IMG/VR virus record: IMGVR_UViG_3300025598_000229
Coordinates: 1-20,403 of that record
Direction: 5' to 3' (one strand)
Length of the DNA stretch: 20,403 nucleotides
Source of the DNA: a virus
Made by a program: the position numbers and the translations under genes. Below are positions 5,552 through 11,930 of the stretch, piece after piece (the stretch's first letter is position 1; every line of letters begins with the position of its first letter). The notes beneath the pieces are model-generated. The model did not search any database. It saw only the letters and a program-made list of their open reading frames with translations, and was not told the DNA's origin.

Positions 5552-7036
5552 ATGTGCCAAACGATGAAACAGTTACGTGATTACCAAGAACAGGCGATCG
5601 ATCAGCTTAAGCAAGCATTCCGCACTGGGTCGAAGCGGGTCGTTCTGCAGATGCCAACTGGCGGAGGCAAGACCGCAGTAGCCGGTGCCATCATCCGCAT
5701 GGCCCGTGAGAAGGGCAACAAGATTTGCTTTGTCGTTCCCGCCTTGTCACTGATCAATCAGACGGTTGATTCGTTTATAGCTGACGGGCTGCCCGACCAA
5801 GACATTGGCGTGATCCAAGCAACCCATGAGCGCACCGACTGGCGCAGACCTATCCAGATCGCCTCGGTCCAGACGCTTAATCGGCGGGAATTGCCAGAGG
5901 TTGATCTGTGGATCATTGACGAGTGTCACGTCATTTATAAGGTCTACTTCTCGATATTGGAGCAGAGCAAGGCACCGATGATAGGTCTGTCTGCTACGCC
6001 TTGGGCACGTGGCCTTGGCAAAATTTACCAAAAACTCATCATTGGCACGACAACGCAAGAATTGATTGATAATGGCTACTTGTCTGGCTTTGTCGCCTAT
6101 GCGCCTGCCCATCCCAACTTGAAGTCGGTCAGAACTATGGCTGGTGACTATCACGAGGGCGACTTAGGCAAGGTCATGGATGACAATGACTTGATTGCGG
6201 ATGTGGTCGATACGTGGCTAAAGCTGGGCGAAGGTCGGCCAACACTGTGTTTCTGCGTCAATCGTTTACACGCAAAGCACATGCAGCAACAGTTTATTGA
6301 AGCGGGAGTAAGGGCAGAATATGTCGATGCATATACAGAAATTGATGAGCGCGATGCTATCAACGATCGTTTTCGGAATGGTGATCTTGATGTTGTTTGT
6401 AATGTTGGTGTTCTCACTACTGGAGTCGATCTTCCGTTTGTTAGTTGCATTATCCTCTGCCGTCCAACAAGAAGCGAAATCCTTTACACTCAAATTATCG
6501 GGAGAGGACTTCGACGGCATCCCGGCAAAGATGATTGCCTTATCCTTGACCATAGCTCTACTACTTCTCGTCTTGGTTTTGTTACTGACATAATTAAGCA
6601 CTCTCTCGACGATGGGGAACGCAATGTACAGAAAGCCGAACGTAAGGAACCCTTACCGAAGGAGTGCCCCAAGTGCAAATACCTTAGACCTCCGAAAATT
6701 AAAGCGTGTCCTGCATGCGGCTTTGTTGCTGTGGCGACGAATGATATTGAAACCGAAGAGGGGGAGCTTCGTCAGATTAAGTCAACCGGGCGAGAGGCAA
6801 CAAGCGCTGAGAAGGCTCAGTTTTTCGCTGAAATCAAATGGTATGCACAGTCGCGTGGCTACTCAAAAGGTTGGGCGGCACATCTATTTAAGGAACGCTA
6901 TAAAGTTTGGCCAAACCACTATAGTGATGTACTACCGCGTTTCGCCTCGGCAGATACTATTAACTACATCAAATCAAGGCAGATAGCCTATGCAAAAAGG
7001 AAGTCAAATGAAAGCAAGAGATCTAGCAAGGCATAA
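5552..7036 (+). CDS. SF2 DEAD/DEAH-family helicase with C-terminal zinc ribbon
   Basis: 494 residues. RecA domain 1 has the Q-like LRDYQEQAI, Walker A PTGGGKT (35-41), motif II DECH (123-126) and motif III SATP (147-150). Domain 2 has TTGVDLP and motif VI QIIGRGLRR (314-322). A four-cysteine zinc ribbon follows (C372, C375, C386, C389). This is the UvrB/RecG-like SF2 layout of phage replicative or repair helicases that unwind DNA with ATP. The primase directly downstream suggests a helicase-primase replication pair. The first ATG is at 5552; an ATG at 5564 (MKQLRDYQ) is the likelier start. Neither has a good Shine-Dalgarno, because the preceding terminator runs right up to the gene. Confidence 0.92.
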   Translation: MCQTMKQLRDYQEQAIDQLKQAFRTGSKRVVLQMPTGGGKTAVAGAIIRMAREKGNKICFVVPALSLINQTVDSFIADGLPDQDIGVIQATHERTDWRRPIQIASVQTLNRRELPEVDLWIIDECHVIYKVYFSILEQSKAPMIGLSATPWARGLGKIYQKLIIGTTTQELIDNGYLSGFVAYAPAHPNLKSVRTMAGDYHEGDLGKVMDDNDLIADVVDTWLKLGEGRPTLCFCVNRLHAKHMQQQFIEAGVRAEYVDAYTEIDERDAINDRFRNGDLDVVCNVGVLTTGVDLPFVSCIILCRPTRSEILYTQIIGRGLRRHPGKDDCLILDHSSTTSRLGFVTDIIKHSLDDGERNVQKAERKEPLPKECPKCKYLRPPKIKACPACGFVAVATNDIETEEGELRQIKSTGREATSAEKAQFFAEIKWYAQSRGYSKGWAAHLFKERYKVWPNHYSDVLPRFASADTINYIKSRQIAYAKRKSNESKRSSKA

Positions 7037-7898
7037 GTGGCACGAGATCCTGCCACGCTTTGACATTGCGCCAGAGTTTTTACGTAACCGGCACGGTCCA
7101 TGCCCACTATGCGGAGGTACCGATCGGTTTCGTTTTGACAACAAAGACGGATACGGCAGCTACTTTTGTGCAGCATGCGGAAGCGGTGAAGGTTTCACCT
7201 TGATTATGAAAAAACACAGCATGACATATCATGATGCAGCTAAGGCAGTTGAGGATGCAATCAATCACTACAAAATAACATCCAAGGCAGACAAGGCTGA
7301 CAAAGCAAGCGAAGAAGATTTGCATTACAGAATGGTTGAGTTGTGGAAGCGGTCAAAGCCTGCATCTTTATCACCACTCATCATGGGATACTTGCATCAT
7401 CGTAAAGTCCACTACAACAATGATCAGATCATGCGATATGTTGAGGAAGACGGGTTTACAATTCTGTTGTGCAAGGTGGCTGATCAAAAGGGCAACGGCT
7501 GCCAGATACACCGCACCTATTTGAATAGCGATGGCGCTAAAACGCATAGGAAGCTTATGCGCGGCGTATTTCCTGCTGGTTCGGCAATCAGACTGCACCA
7601 ACCATTAGACGGCGTTCTGGGCGTTGCTGAGGGCTTGGAGACGGCGCTGTCAGCCTATAAGCAGTTTGGCATACCCACATGGTCTCTGCTCAATGCAAAC
7701 AACATGGTGGAGTTTAGGCCGCCGGGCAATGTAACCGAGTTAACAATTTTTGGTGACAATGATGAAAGCTACACGGGCCAAGCGGCAGCGTACCAACTCG
7801 CCCACCGAATCAAAAAAACGGGCATCAAAGTGGCAGTTCTCATCCCCAGAGTGGCGGGGACCGACTGGAACGACTACCCGCTTCAAAAGCATATTTAA
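7008..7898 (+). CDS. Phage primase with zinc-binding and Toprim domains
   Basis: 296 residues from the ATG at 7008, which has AAAGGAAGT upstream; an in-frame start at 6990 lacks such a site. The N-terminal zinc finger is of CHC2/P4-primase type (C32, C35, C54, C57 in GPCPLCGGTDRFRF and YFCAACGSG). The C-terminal half is a Toprim domain: EGLETALSA with Glu at about 208 and FGDNDES with the metal-binding Asp pair at about 250/252, ending DWNDYP. Such proteins make RNA primers for DNA replication. Residues 90-105 form a Lys/Ala/Asp-rich linker (KADKADKAS). It overlaps the helicase end by 29 bp, so the two are translated together. Confidence 0.9.
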   Translation: MKARDLARHKWHEILPRFDIAPEFLRNRHGPCPLCGGTDRFRFDNKDGYGSYFCAACGSGEGFTLIMKKHSMTYHDAAKAVEDAINHYKITSKADKADKASEEDLHYRMVELWKRSKPASLSPLIMGYLHHRKVHYNNDQIMRYVEEDGFTILLCKVADQKGNGCQIHRTYLNSDGAKTHRKLMRGVFPAGSAIRLHQPLDGVLGVAEGLETALSAYKQFGIPTWSLLNANNMVEFRPPGNVTELTIFGDNDESYTGQAAAYQLAHRIKKTGIKVAVLIPRVAGTDWNDYPLQKHI

Positions 7899-7926
7899 GA
7901 ACAAGGAAGATAAGGAAAGACTGCTC

Positions 7927-8304
7927 ATGATCATGAACCAAGACGCAACAGCTGATCTGGTGGCTAAGAAGTGGCTATGCCAAGCTGTAAAGATGCGGCA
8001 CCCGTTTACTGTCGGTTATGCCTTGCACCGAGATAGCAAGTTAAAGATCTGGCTTGATGTCATTATTTTGGAGCATGAGTTTGATATAAACGACTTCAGC
8101 CACATCCCATTACGTTGCGTGAAAGAAGCCCATGAACTTTATCAAGTTACTGAGAACCCGTACTTTGTTGTGTTTTGCTTTACTGACGGGCTTTGGTACG
8201 TGAAGGTTGATGTTGTCCGGCACGAAGTGGCTGTCATTAACGACAACGTGTATTCCCTCGTGCCGAACACTGCATTGACTGCATTTAGTCGTTCACCTCA
8301 ATGA
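7927..8304 (+). CDS. Phage protein, function unknown
   Basis: 125 residues from the ATG at 7927, preceded by AAGGAAAG; a second ATG at 7933 is possible. The frame is open upstream to 7750 but that part lies inside the primase gene. The protein begins with a helix (ATADLVAKKWLCQAVKMRHP) and continues as alternating strands (HPFTVGYALHR, KIWLDVIILEHEFD, YFVVFCFTDGLWYVKVDVV). Not recognised. It is the last gene of the replication operon, and its 3' end overlaps the convergent gene at 8285 by 20 bp. Confidence 0.7.
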   Translation: MIMNQDATADLVAKKWLCQAVKMRHPFTVGYALHRDSKLKIWLDVIILEHEFDINDFSHIPLRCVKEAHELYQVTENPYFVVFCFTDGLWYVKVDVVRHEVAVINDNVYSLVPNTALTAFSRSPQ

Positions 8305-8500
8305 CTGGACGATCCAGTGCGAGGAGCATGCGGTTGATGTCTGACCGCAATTCCTCAATCGTCTCACCTACTGGCCAAATGGCATTCTCGGTATGGCCAT
8401 TCATAGATCTATCGTCATTGTAGTAAACCTCATGGACCGCATAATACACGTGACCTTTTTCGGGTTGATGTTTGATAACACGATAATTCCAAGTTCCCAT
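8285..8500 (-). CDS. Small conserved protein, function unknown
   Basis: 71 residues: TWNYRVIKHQPEKGHVYYAV opens the protein, EVYYNDD follows and VGETIEELRSDINRMLLAL is near the end. From memory, short proteins with this W-NYRV...VYYA-HEVYYD layout occur widely in proteobacteria and their phages with no assigned role. It is the last gene of the leftward operon started at 9746-9775, with a weak ribosome site, and converges on the replication operon. Confidence 0.75.
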   Translation of the reverse strand: MGTWNYRVIKHQPEKGHVYYAVHEVYYNDDRSMNGHTENAIWPVGETIEELRSDINRMLLALDRPVIEVND

Positions 8501-8509
8501 TTGGCACCT

Positions 8510-8749
8510 TTAGTGAATTGAGTGATCGGTATCTTCGTCATCTTCGTGCAGATCAGCAGCCAAAAACATCATGATGGCGACATACATGGTCGAGCGATCT
8601 TTAGGGTCAGCACGTAGCAGTATCGCCTTCAGTGATGATTGCAGGGCCATAACACCTACGCCAATGGTTCTGTGTTGGACAAGCTCCCCAATCTTGATAG
8701 CGATGGCGAATGCTTCATCCACATGTTGAGTAATATTTTGGTCTTCCAT
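8510..8749 (-). CDS. Small phage protein, function unknown
   Basis: 79 residues, predicted all-helical, with an acidic C-terminus (DLHEDDEDTDHSIH). Not recognised. The hydrophobic helices (FAIAIKIGELVQ, STMYVAIMMFLAADL) are too polar for a clear membrane span. It lies 9 bp upstream of the 8285-8500 gene, with AAAGGACAGCC before the start. Confidence 0.65.
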   Translation of the reverse strand: MEDQNITQHVDEAFAIAIKIGELVQHRTIGVGVMALQSSLKAILLRADPKDRSTMYVAIMMFLAADLHEDDEDTDHSIH

Positions 8750-8761
8750 TTTGGCTGTCCT

Positions 8762-9001
8762 TTAGGCTACGAGGGTTTTAAGGGTCGTACGGGCACGGTG
8801 GCCTTCATCGAGGTCGATCGCACCAGTTTCGTAAATGCGGGGCTTGGCGTACCAAGTGAGAGCGTCCAGCATGGCATTCAGCTCTACCTTGGCCCGGCGT
8901 TGCAATTCGATCTTGCAAGCGCATTCGCCTTCGCACACAGACGGATCAAGCTGGAAGCATTCAAACTGATCGTCATTAAGCAGCGACTGTATGTGTTTCA
9001 T
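8762..9001 (-). CDS. Small phage protein, function unknown
   Basis: 79 residues from the ATG at 9001, preceded by TTGGAGTAAAAGCG; a longer in-frame start at 9040 lacks a ribosome site. Three cysteines sit close together (CEGECACKIE), which could bind metal with a fourth Cys at about residue 15, but the spacing is not a known motif. Not recognised. The start overlaps the end of the 8976-9335 gene by 26 bp. Confidence 0.65.
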   Translation of the reverse strand: MKHIQSLLNDDQFECFQLDPSVCEGECACKIELQRRAKVELNAMLDALTWYAKPRIYETGAIDLDEGHRARTTLKTLVA

Positions 9002-9335
9002 CGCTTTTACTCCAAGTTTGGGTACATACGCGGGTGACAAATACCCGTACCCGTTTCTTCATTTCATCAGTCATGTACAGGACACGGCCCTGCCCACTTG
9101 TGACGGCTAAGATTTCAATGCCATGTGGTTTAAGCACCTTGCGGGTACGCCACAGCAGCATATCGCAGTACTTATCCTTAGGCGGCTTGCGCCCGTAATT
9201 ACGGAGGATGTCCATCAGATCATGCCGCTCCACGTGGATTACGTCTTCATCAGCCAACAGATGGATAAGAGCTGCCACCTGTGTGCCGGTATTGAAGGCC
9301 AGTTCGTAATCATGCATTGCAATTTGTCGGTACAT
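8976..9335 (-). CDS. Possible winged-helix DNA-binding protein
   Basis: 119 residues. The segment LIHLLADEDVIHVERHDLMD, then RNYGRKPPKDKYCDMLLWR, RKVLKPHGIEILAV, and TSGQGRVLYMTDEMKKRV has the order of a winged-helix domain of the OmpR C-terminal type: helices, a recognition-like helix, and a beta hairpin wing ending in G-x-G-hydrophobic-x-hydrophobic. If so, it is a candidate regulator, possibly of the paired palindromic promoters nearby. This is a pattern judgement without a decisive motif. The start has AAGGAATTGAA directly before it and follows a TTCG-loop hairpin (9355-9372). Confidence 0.68.
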   Translation of the reverse strand: MYRQIAMHDYELAFNTGTQVAALIHLLADEDVIHVERHDLMDILRNYGRKPPKDKYCDMLLWRTRKVLKPHGIEILAVTSGQGRVLYMTDEMKKRVRVFVTRVCTQTWSKSDETHTVAA

Positions 9336-9354
9336 TTCAATTCCTTATGCGGTT

Positions 9355-9372
9355 AGGGGGCCGAAGCCCCCT
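9355..9372 (-). other. Intercistronic hairpin with TTCG tetraloop
   Basis: On the minus-strand transcript this reads AGGGGGC-TTCG-GCCCCCT, a seven-base perfect GC-rich stem closed by an extra-stable UUCG tetraloop. It lies between the stop of the 9378-9701 gene and the start of the next gene. No T-tract follows (TAACCG...), so it is more likely an mRNA stabiliser, processing boundary or attenuator than a full terminator. Confidence 0.6.
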
Positions 9373-9377
9373 TGTTG

Positions 9378-9701
9378 TTATGCTGATGCAAGAGCTTTGT
9401 TTGGCTTGACGTTTAGGGTGACACGCACCGACTGCTTGGAGTGTTTGGTGTACCAAGCTTCGCCGTAGGTATCCTTGAGCAACTTGGTGTTGATCGTCCA
9501 AGCAACATCAGAGCGAACAACGATGTCGTAAGAGTTACCAGAGATCTTGCCAGCACCATTGATGCGGACCTTGGCGGCATCTTTGTATGCCTTAAGCTGG
9601 TCGTCAATGGCGTTTGCGAAAAAGTCGAGGCGGCCAATGGTGTCGGCCAGTTCTGCATCGCTGAGGTCGGCAGCGGCGGGGAGGTTGTTGATGTCGATCA
9701 T
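9378..9701 (-). CDS. Phage protein, function unknown (first gene of leftward operon)
   Basis: 107 residues. The N-terminal half is a helical region (LSDAELADTIGRLDFFANAI, DQLKAYKDAAK). The C-terminal half is beta-rich, with SYDIVVRSDVAWTINTKLL and AWYTKHSKQSVRVTLNVKP. The layout of a coiled N-terminus followed by a small substrate-contacting domain recalls Gp157-like helper proteins, but I do not recognise the family. AGGAG stands six bases before the ATG. It is the promoter-proximal gene behind the palindromic promoter at 9746-9775, and is separated from the next gene by the TTCG hairpin. Confidence 0.75.
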   Translation of the reverse strand: MIDINNLPAAADLSDAELADTIGRLDFFANAIDDQLKAYKDAAKVRINGAGKISGNSYDIVVRSDVAWTINTKLLKDTYGEAWYTKHSKQSVRVTLNVKPNKALASA

Positions 9702-9745
9702 GGTAGGCTCCTGTTAAGATGGGCTATTGCCCGTTGCGATGATTG

Positions 9746-9775
9746 TTTATCTCATATGTGTTGACCGAAGTCAAC
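9746..9775 (-). promoter_or_regulatory. Leftward promoter with palindromic operator over the -35 (copy 1)
   Basis: On the minus strand GTTGAC-TTCG-GTCAAC spans 9775-9760. The -35 TTGACT is 9774-9769, a 17-base spacer follows, and the -10-like GATAAA is 9751-9746. The same arrangement, including the bases A-AT-TG between palindrome and -10, recurs at 11179-11208. It drives the operon 9701-8285. Overlap of operator and -35 implies repression or regulated access by a dimeric protein. Confidence 0.72.
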
Positions 9776-9796
9776 TGGCATTTGACAAATATTTTT

Positions 9797-9828
9797 AAAA
9801 AAATGGTCTGGGGTCGTAACCCTAGACC
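9797..9828 (-). terminator. Rho-independent terminator of the 11139-9858 operon
   Basis: Minus-strand RNA forms GGTCT-A-GGGT, loop TACG, ACCC-C-AGACC (9828-9805; one A/C mismatch), followed by ATTTTTTT. It lies 30 bp past the stop of the last gene of the operon (9858) and just upstream of the next promoter, so it insulates the two operons. Confidence 0.75.
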
Positions 9829-9857
9829 GTTGGTAAGATCCACGCCCTTTCTTGGGC

Positions 9858-10148
9858 TTAACGATCCTCTGGTGAAAGATCGAGTGCATCAAGCTCTGCG
9901 CGTATGGATTTCTCAATACGATCGAGCTCTGATTGGGCTTCTTTATAGCCCGTCCTTTCCGATACTGCATGCAAAAACCTATCTTGGTACTGAATGGGAA
10001 GATCCCGGATGAACGACGATAGAAACGAGGTTTGATAGCCCAACATATAGCTATCTTTATGTTTAACAGCCTCTGGGCCGTGCCCCTCTAGCTGAGTGGT
10101 AACGTGATCACGGAGACGGTCAAAGGCAACGTCAATTGCAATACTCAT
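9858..10148 (-). CDS. Phage protein, function unknown
   Basis: 96 residues, predicted almost entirely helical and charged (KHKDSYMLGYQTSFLSSFIR, QSELDRIEKSIRAELDALDL). The C-terminal part suggests a short coiled coil. Not recognised. It is the last gene of the operon starting at 11139, 3 bp after the preceding gene and 30 bp before the terminator. AAAGGACTAAACC precedes the ATG. Confidence 0.7.
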   Translation of the reverse strand: MSIAIDVAFDRLRDHVTTQLEGHGPEAVKHKDSYMLGYQTSFLSSFIRDLPIQYQDRFLHAVSERTGYKEAQSELDRIEKSIRAELDALDLSPEDR

Positions 10149-10151
10149 GGT

Positions 10152-10385
10152 TTAGTCCTTTGGTTGGGGTAAAATTGGGATGATAGGCTCTTCTTCAACG
10201 TATTGGGTGACTTCTTTCTTTTGCAATCTCTCGATCGCCTCGGTAGGTGTCCACCCCGACCCCACAAAGTTCCAGAATGTTTCATACGGGCCACGGACAG
10301 CTAGCCAAATCTCGCTTTCTTTTTCCCGAAATACAGTGAAGTGATCCCTTGTCGGGGCCATGCGAGGAGGAAGATTGAGTTTCAT
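10152..10385 (-). CDS. Small phage protein, function unknown
   Basis: 77 residues. A beta-type N-terminus (FTVFREKESEIWLAVRG) leads into a helix (TPTEAIERLQKKEV) and a Pro-rich acidic tail (EEEPIIPILPQPKD). Not recognised. Its start overlaps the stop of the upstream gene as ATGA (10382-10385), with GGTGGTAA as a weak ribosome site. Confidence 0.7.
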   Translation of the reverse strand: MKLNLPPRMAPTRDHFTVFREKESEIWLAVRGPYETFWNFVGSGWTPTEAIERLQKKEVTQYVEEEPIIPILPQPKD

Positions 10386-10606
10386 TTACCACCTTTAAGT
10401 GTGCGTTGACATAAGTCCCATAGATACATTTCTTCATTGTAGATGTTATGGCCATCTTCATCGACCTCCACAAGTTCTGCTCTATCATCAAAGTAATCTC
10501 GACAGTCTTCAAGGGCGCTTTCCAGTTGCAAAATGTATTTGCGCACATCAGCCAAAAACCCTTCATCAATTGGCCATGCGTTTAATTTTTCTTTGAAGTT
10601 AGGCAT
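10382..10606 (-). CDS. Small acidic phage protein, function unknown
   Basis: 74 residues. Helical, with LADVRKYILQLESALEDC as a likely amphipathic helix and an acidic middle (DYFDDRAELVEVDEDGHN). Not recognised. AAGGAGAC stands before the ATG, a near-perfect ribosome site. The gene is translationally coupled to the next one. Confidence 0.7.
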   Translation of the reverse strand: MPNFKEKLNAWPIDEGFLADVRKYILQLESALEDCRDYFDDRAELVEVDEDGHNIYNEEMYLWDLCQRTLKGGK

Positions 10607-10616
10607 TTTTGTCTCC

Positions 10617-10877
10617 TTAAATGATTGATTTGTTCCAGTAGGCTAACCCAAATGCGTTTACGGCAGATTGCAGCAAGCGGTTGCCCGATTTGACTGGGCC
10701 GTCATACACTACAGCAAACAACCGGCCACGTTCATACGCCCAAAGGTCATTGGAATTTTCGGGGCAAAAGTCGTAGTCAAATGGTTTGCCAGCTTTGACC
10801 TCTTTGAACCCACGCACGAAGTGCTTTGTACGCATGATGGATTGGCATGTAACATCAACGGTTTTGATCTGTTTCAT
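10617..10877 (-). CDS. Small basic phage protein, function unknown
   Basis: 86 residues from the ATG at 10877. The frame is open to 11003, but that part would lie inside the upstream gene and reads as Cys-rich nonsense. The segment FVRGFKEVKAGKPFDYDF followed by WAYERGRLFAVVY has a G-F-x-x-x-x-A-G...W-x-x-G-R spacing seen in the ribosome modulation factor/CrpP group of short basic proteins. The resemblance is weak and I do not assign that function. It starts 1 bp after the stop of the upstream gene. Confidence 0.68.
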   Translation of the reverse strand: MKQIKTVDVTCQSIMRTKHFVRGFKEVKAGKPFDYDFCPENSNDLWAYERGRLFAVVYDGPVKSGNRLLQSAVNAFGLAYWNKSII

Positions 10878-10878
10878 A

Positions 10879-11139
10879 TCAATCTCTATTATCAAGCATT
10901 GCACAGAATACGATGTCCTTGTACAATTTTTTGTACAGCTCACCGCCCAACACGTGATGTTTCTGTGTTTTGAAATCACAAATGACATCGCCTTCTTCGT
11001 CATGCAGTTTGCCTACAAAATCTGAAACATTTTTAATGAACAGTTCATCGCCAGAAACATAATAGTCAACACTAGCAGTGCCTTCAGCCATGCCGAGGGT
11101 GGTTTCTACTGCGAAGTCGTATGTGAAATCGTATGACAT
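10879..11139 (-). CDS. Phage protein, function unknown (first gene behind promoter copy 2)
   Basis: 86 residues from the ATG at 11139, chosen because GGAGGCTAAC precedes it; a longer form from 11190 would begin upstream of the predicted transcript start region. The protein is acidic and beta-rich (YDFTYDFAVETTLGMAEG, VDYYVSGDELFIKNVSDFVG). Not recognised. It opens the five-gene operon that ends at the terminator 9797-9828. Confidence 0.75.
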   Translation of the reverse strand: MSYDFTYDFAVETTLGMAEGTASVDYYVSGDELFIKNVSDFVGKLHDEEGDVICDFKTQKHHVLGGELYKKLYKDIVFCAMLDNRD

Positions 11140-11178
11140 GTTAGCCTCCGTTTGGTGGGTTGCCCCGTTTGATGACCC

Positions 11179-11208
11179 TTTATCCCACATCTGTTGACGG
11201 TTGTCAAC
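11179..11208 (-). promoter_or_regulatory. Leftward promoter with palindromic operator over the -35 (copy 2)
   Basis: On the minus strand GTTGAC-AACC-GTCAAC spans 11208-11193. The -35 TTGACA (perfect consensus) is 11207-11202, a 17-base spacer follows, and GATAAA is at 11184-11179. Palindrome arms, spacer bases A-AT-TG and -10 are the same as in the copy at 9746-9775. It drives 11139-9858. The stop codon of the small upstream gene (11204-11206) lies inside the palindrome. Confidence 0.75.
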
Positions 11209-11392
11209 TTGTTTTTGACTTTTTATCCCATTTCATCAGTACAGAAAAAACACCGTGTCTACAACCACTTAGGTCGTTTACAACCACCCAGCCAGCCTTC
11301 TCGTGCAAAAAAATTTGATTGTGACAAACATATTTCAGCCAGTCGCAGTCGCCGTGCAAATCGTCTTGCGGGGGTATCAAATGGGCCACCAT
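11204..11392 (-). CDS. Possible small protein, function unknown
   Basis: 62 codons from the ATG at 11392, ending inside the promoter palindrome. The translation (HLIPPQDDLHGDCDWLKYVC, then HNQIFLHEKAGWVVV) looks protein-like, with Trp/His/Cys placement suggesting a small folded domain. It fills a gap that is otherwise empty on both strands. Against it: there is no Shine-Dalgarno, and only a lone TATAAC just before the ATG, which could give a leaderless message. Not recognised with certainty. Confidence 0.48.
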   Translation of the reverse strand: MVAHLIPPQDDLHGDCDWLKYVCHNQIFLHEKAGWVVVNDLSGCRHGVFSVLMKWDKKSKTS

Positions 11393-11435
11393 CTGGGTTA
11401 TAGTGGGACACTTCTCATCAACCTTGGAGGCTGCC

Positions 11436-11930
11436 GTGTCAGACGTAAATGATCGTTTCATCACTTTTTCCCCATATGAAGCTGACCAGCTGACCGTTCT
11501 CGGCGTATTATATGCTGGACCGGAAGACACTGGCTATGTTTTGGTTAAGGAAGCCTTCGACGATACGGACATCGAGGCCGCTGCTAAACTTGTAGGGCAG
11601 TGGATCGAGGATCTGCAAGAAGAACTTGACGGCTTCCAGAGTGCTCTTGAGGATGCCGATGAAGAAGAAACCGACGAAGACATCGAAAATTACTACGATT
11701 TTAGTGACATCGAGGAAGATGAAGACACCGATGAAGACGACGAATCAGTCTATGGCGACTGGAAACTTTATGCCGGTGTCTGGAATGATGGCGACACTAC
11801 ATCGTTAGAGTTTGATGATTCTTTCCATGAAAATCTGGACATTGATTCCCGAATTGCAATGTTGACCGACATCGCCACCGCTGCTATGGCGGGTGTAGAG
11901 GCGCTTCGGGCAGGACGGGATGCACAATAA
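11436..11930 (+). CDS. Highly acidic phage protein (possible DNA mimic)
   Basis: 164 residues from a GTG at 11436, preceded by GGAGG at ideal spacing; an ATG at 11403 lacks a ribosome site. The centre is extremely acidic, with runs such as EDADEEETDEDIENYYDFSD and DIEEDEDTDEDDES. Folded segments flank it (FITFSPYEADQLTVLGVLYA; IAMLTDIATAAMAGVEALRA). Acidic surfaces of this type are found in DNA-mimic phage proteins that block restriction enzymes or nucleoid proteins, and also in simple phosphate-rich linkers. The next gene is a DNA methyltransferase overlapping it by 11 bp, which makes a link to restriction plausible. Function is not established. Confidence 0.78.
   Translation: MSDVNDRFITFSPYEADQLTVLGVLYAGPEDTGYVLVKEAFDDTDIEAAAKLVGQWIEDLQEELDGFQSALEDADEEETDEDIENYYDFSDIEEDEDTDEDDESVYGDWKLYAGVWNDGDTTSLEFDDSFHENLDIDSRIAMLTDIATAAMAGVEALRAGRDAQ

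Noticed and set aside
6266-6601. Nested frames within the helicase, including a very hydrophobic plus-strand frame at 6321-6593.
   Set aside because: They overlap conserved helicase motifs, have no ribosome site, and the hydrophobicity follows from T-rich second positions in that frame.
10399-10415. GTTGACATAAGTCCC as a further copy of the GTTGAC-N4-GTCAAC operator.
   Set aside because: Only the left arm and the first three bases of the right arm match, it lies inside a gene, and no -10 of the shared type follows.
10878-11003. Upstream extension of the 10617-10877 gene to an ATG at 11003.
   Set aside because: It would lie fully inside the preceding gene and its Cys-rich translation is not protein-like; ATG 10877 sits at the gene junction as expected.
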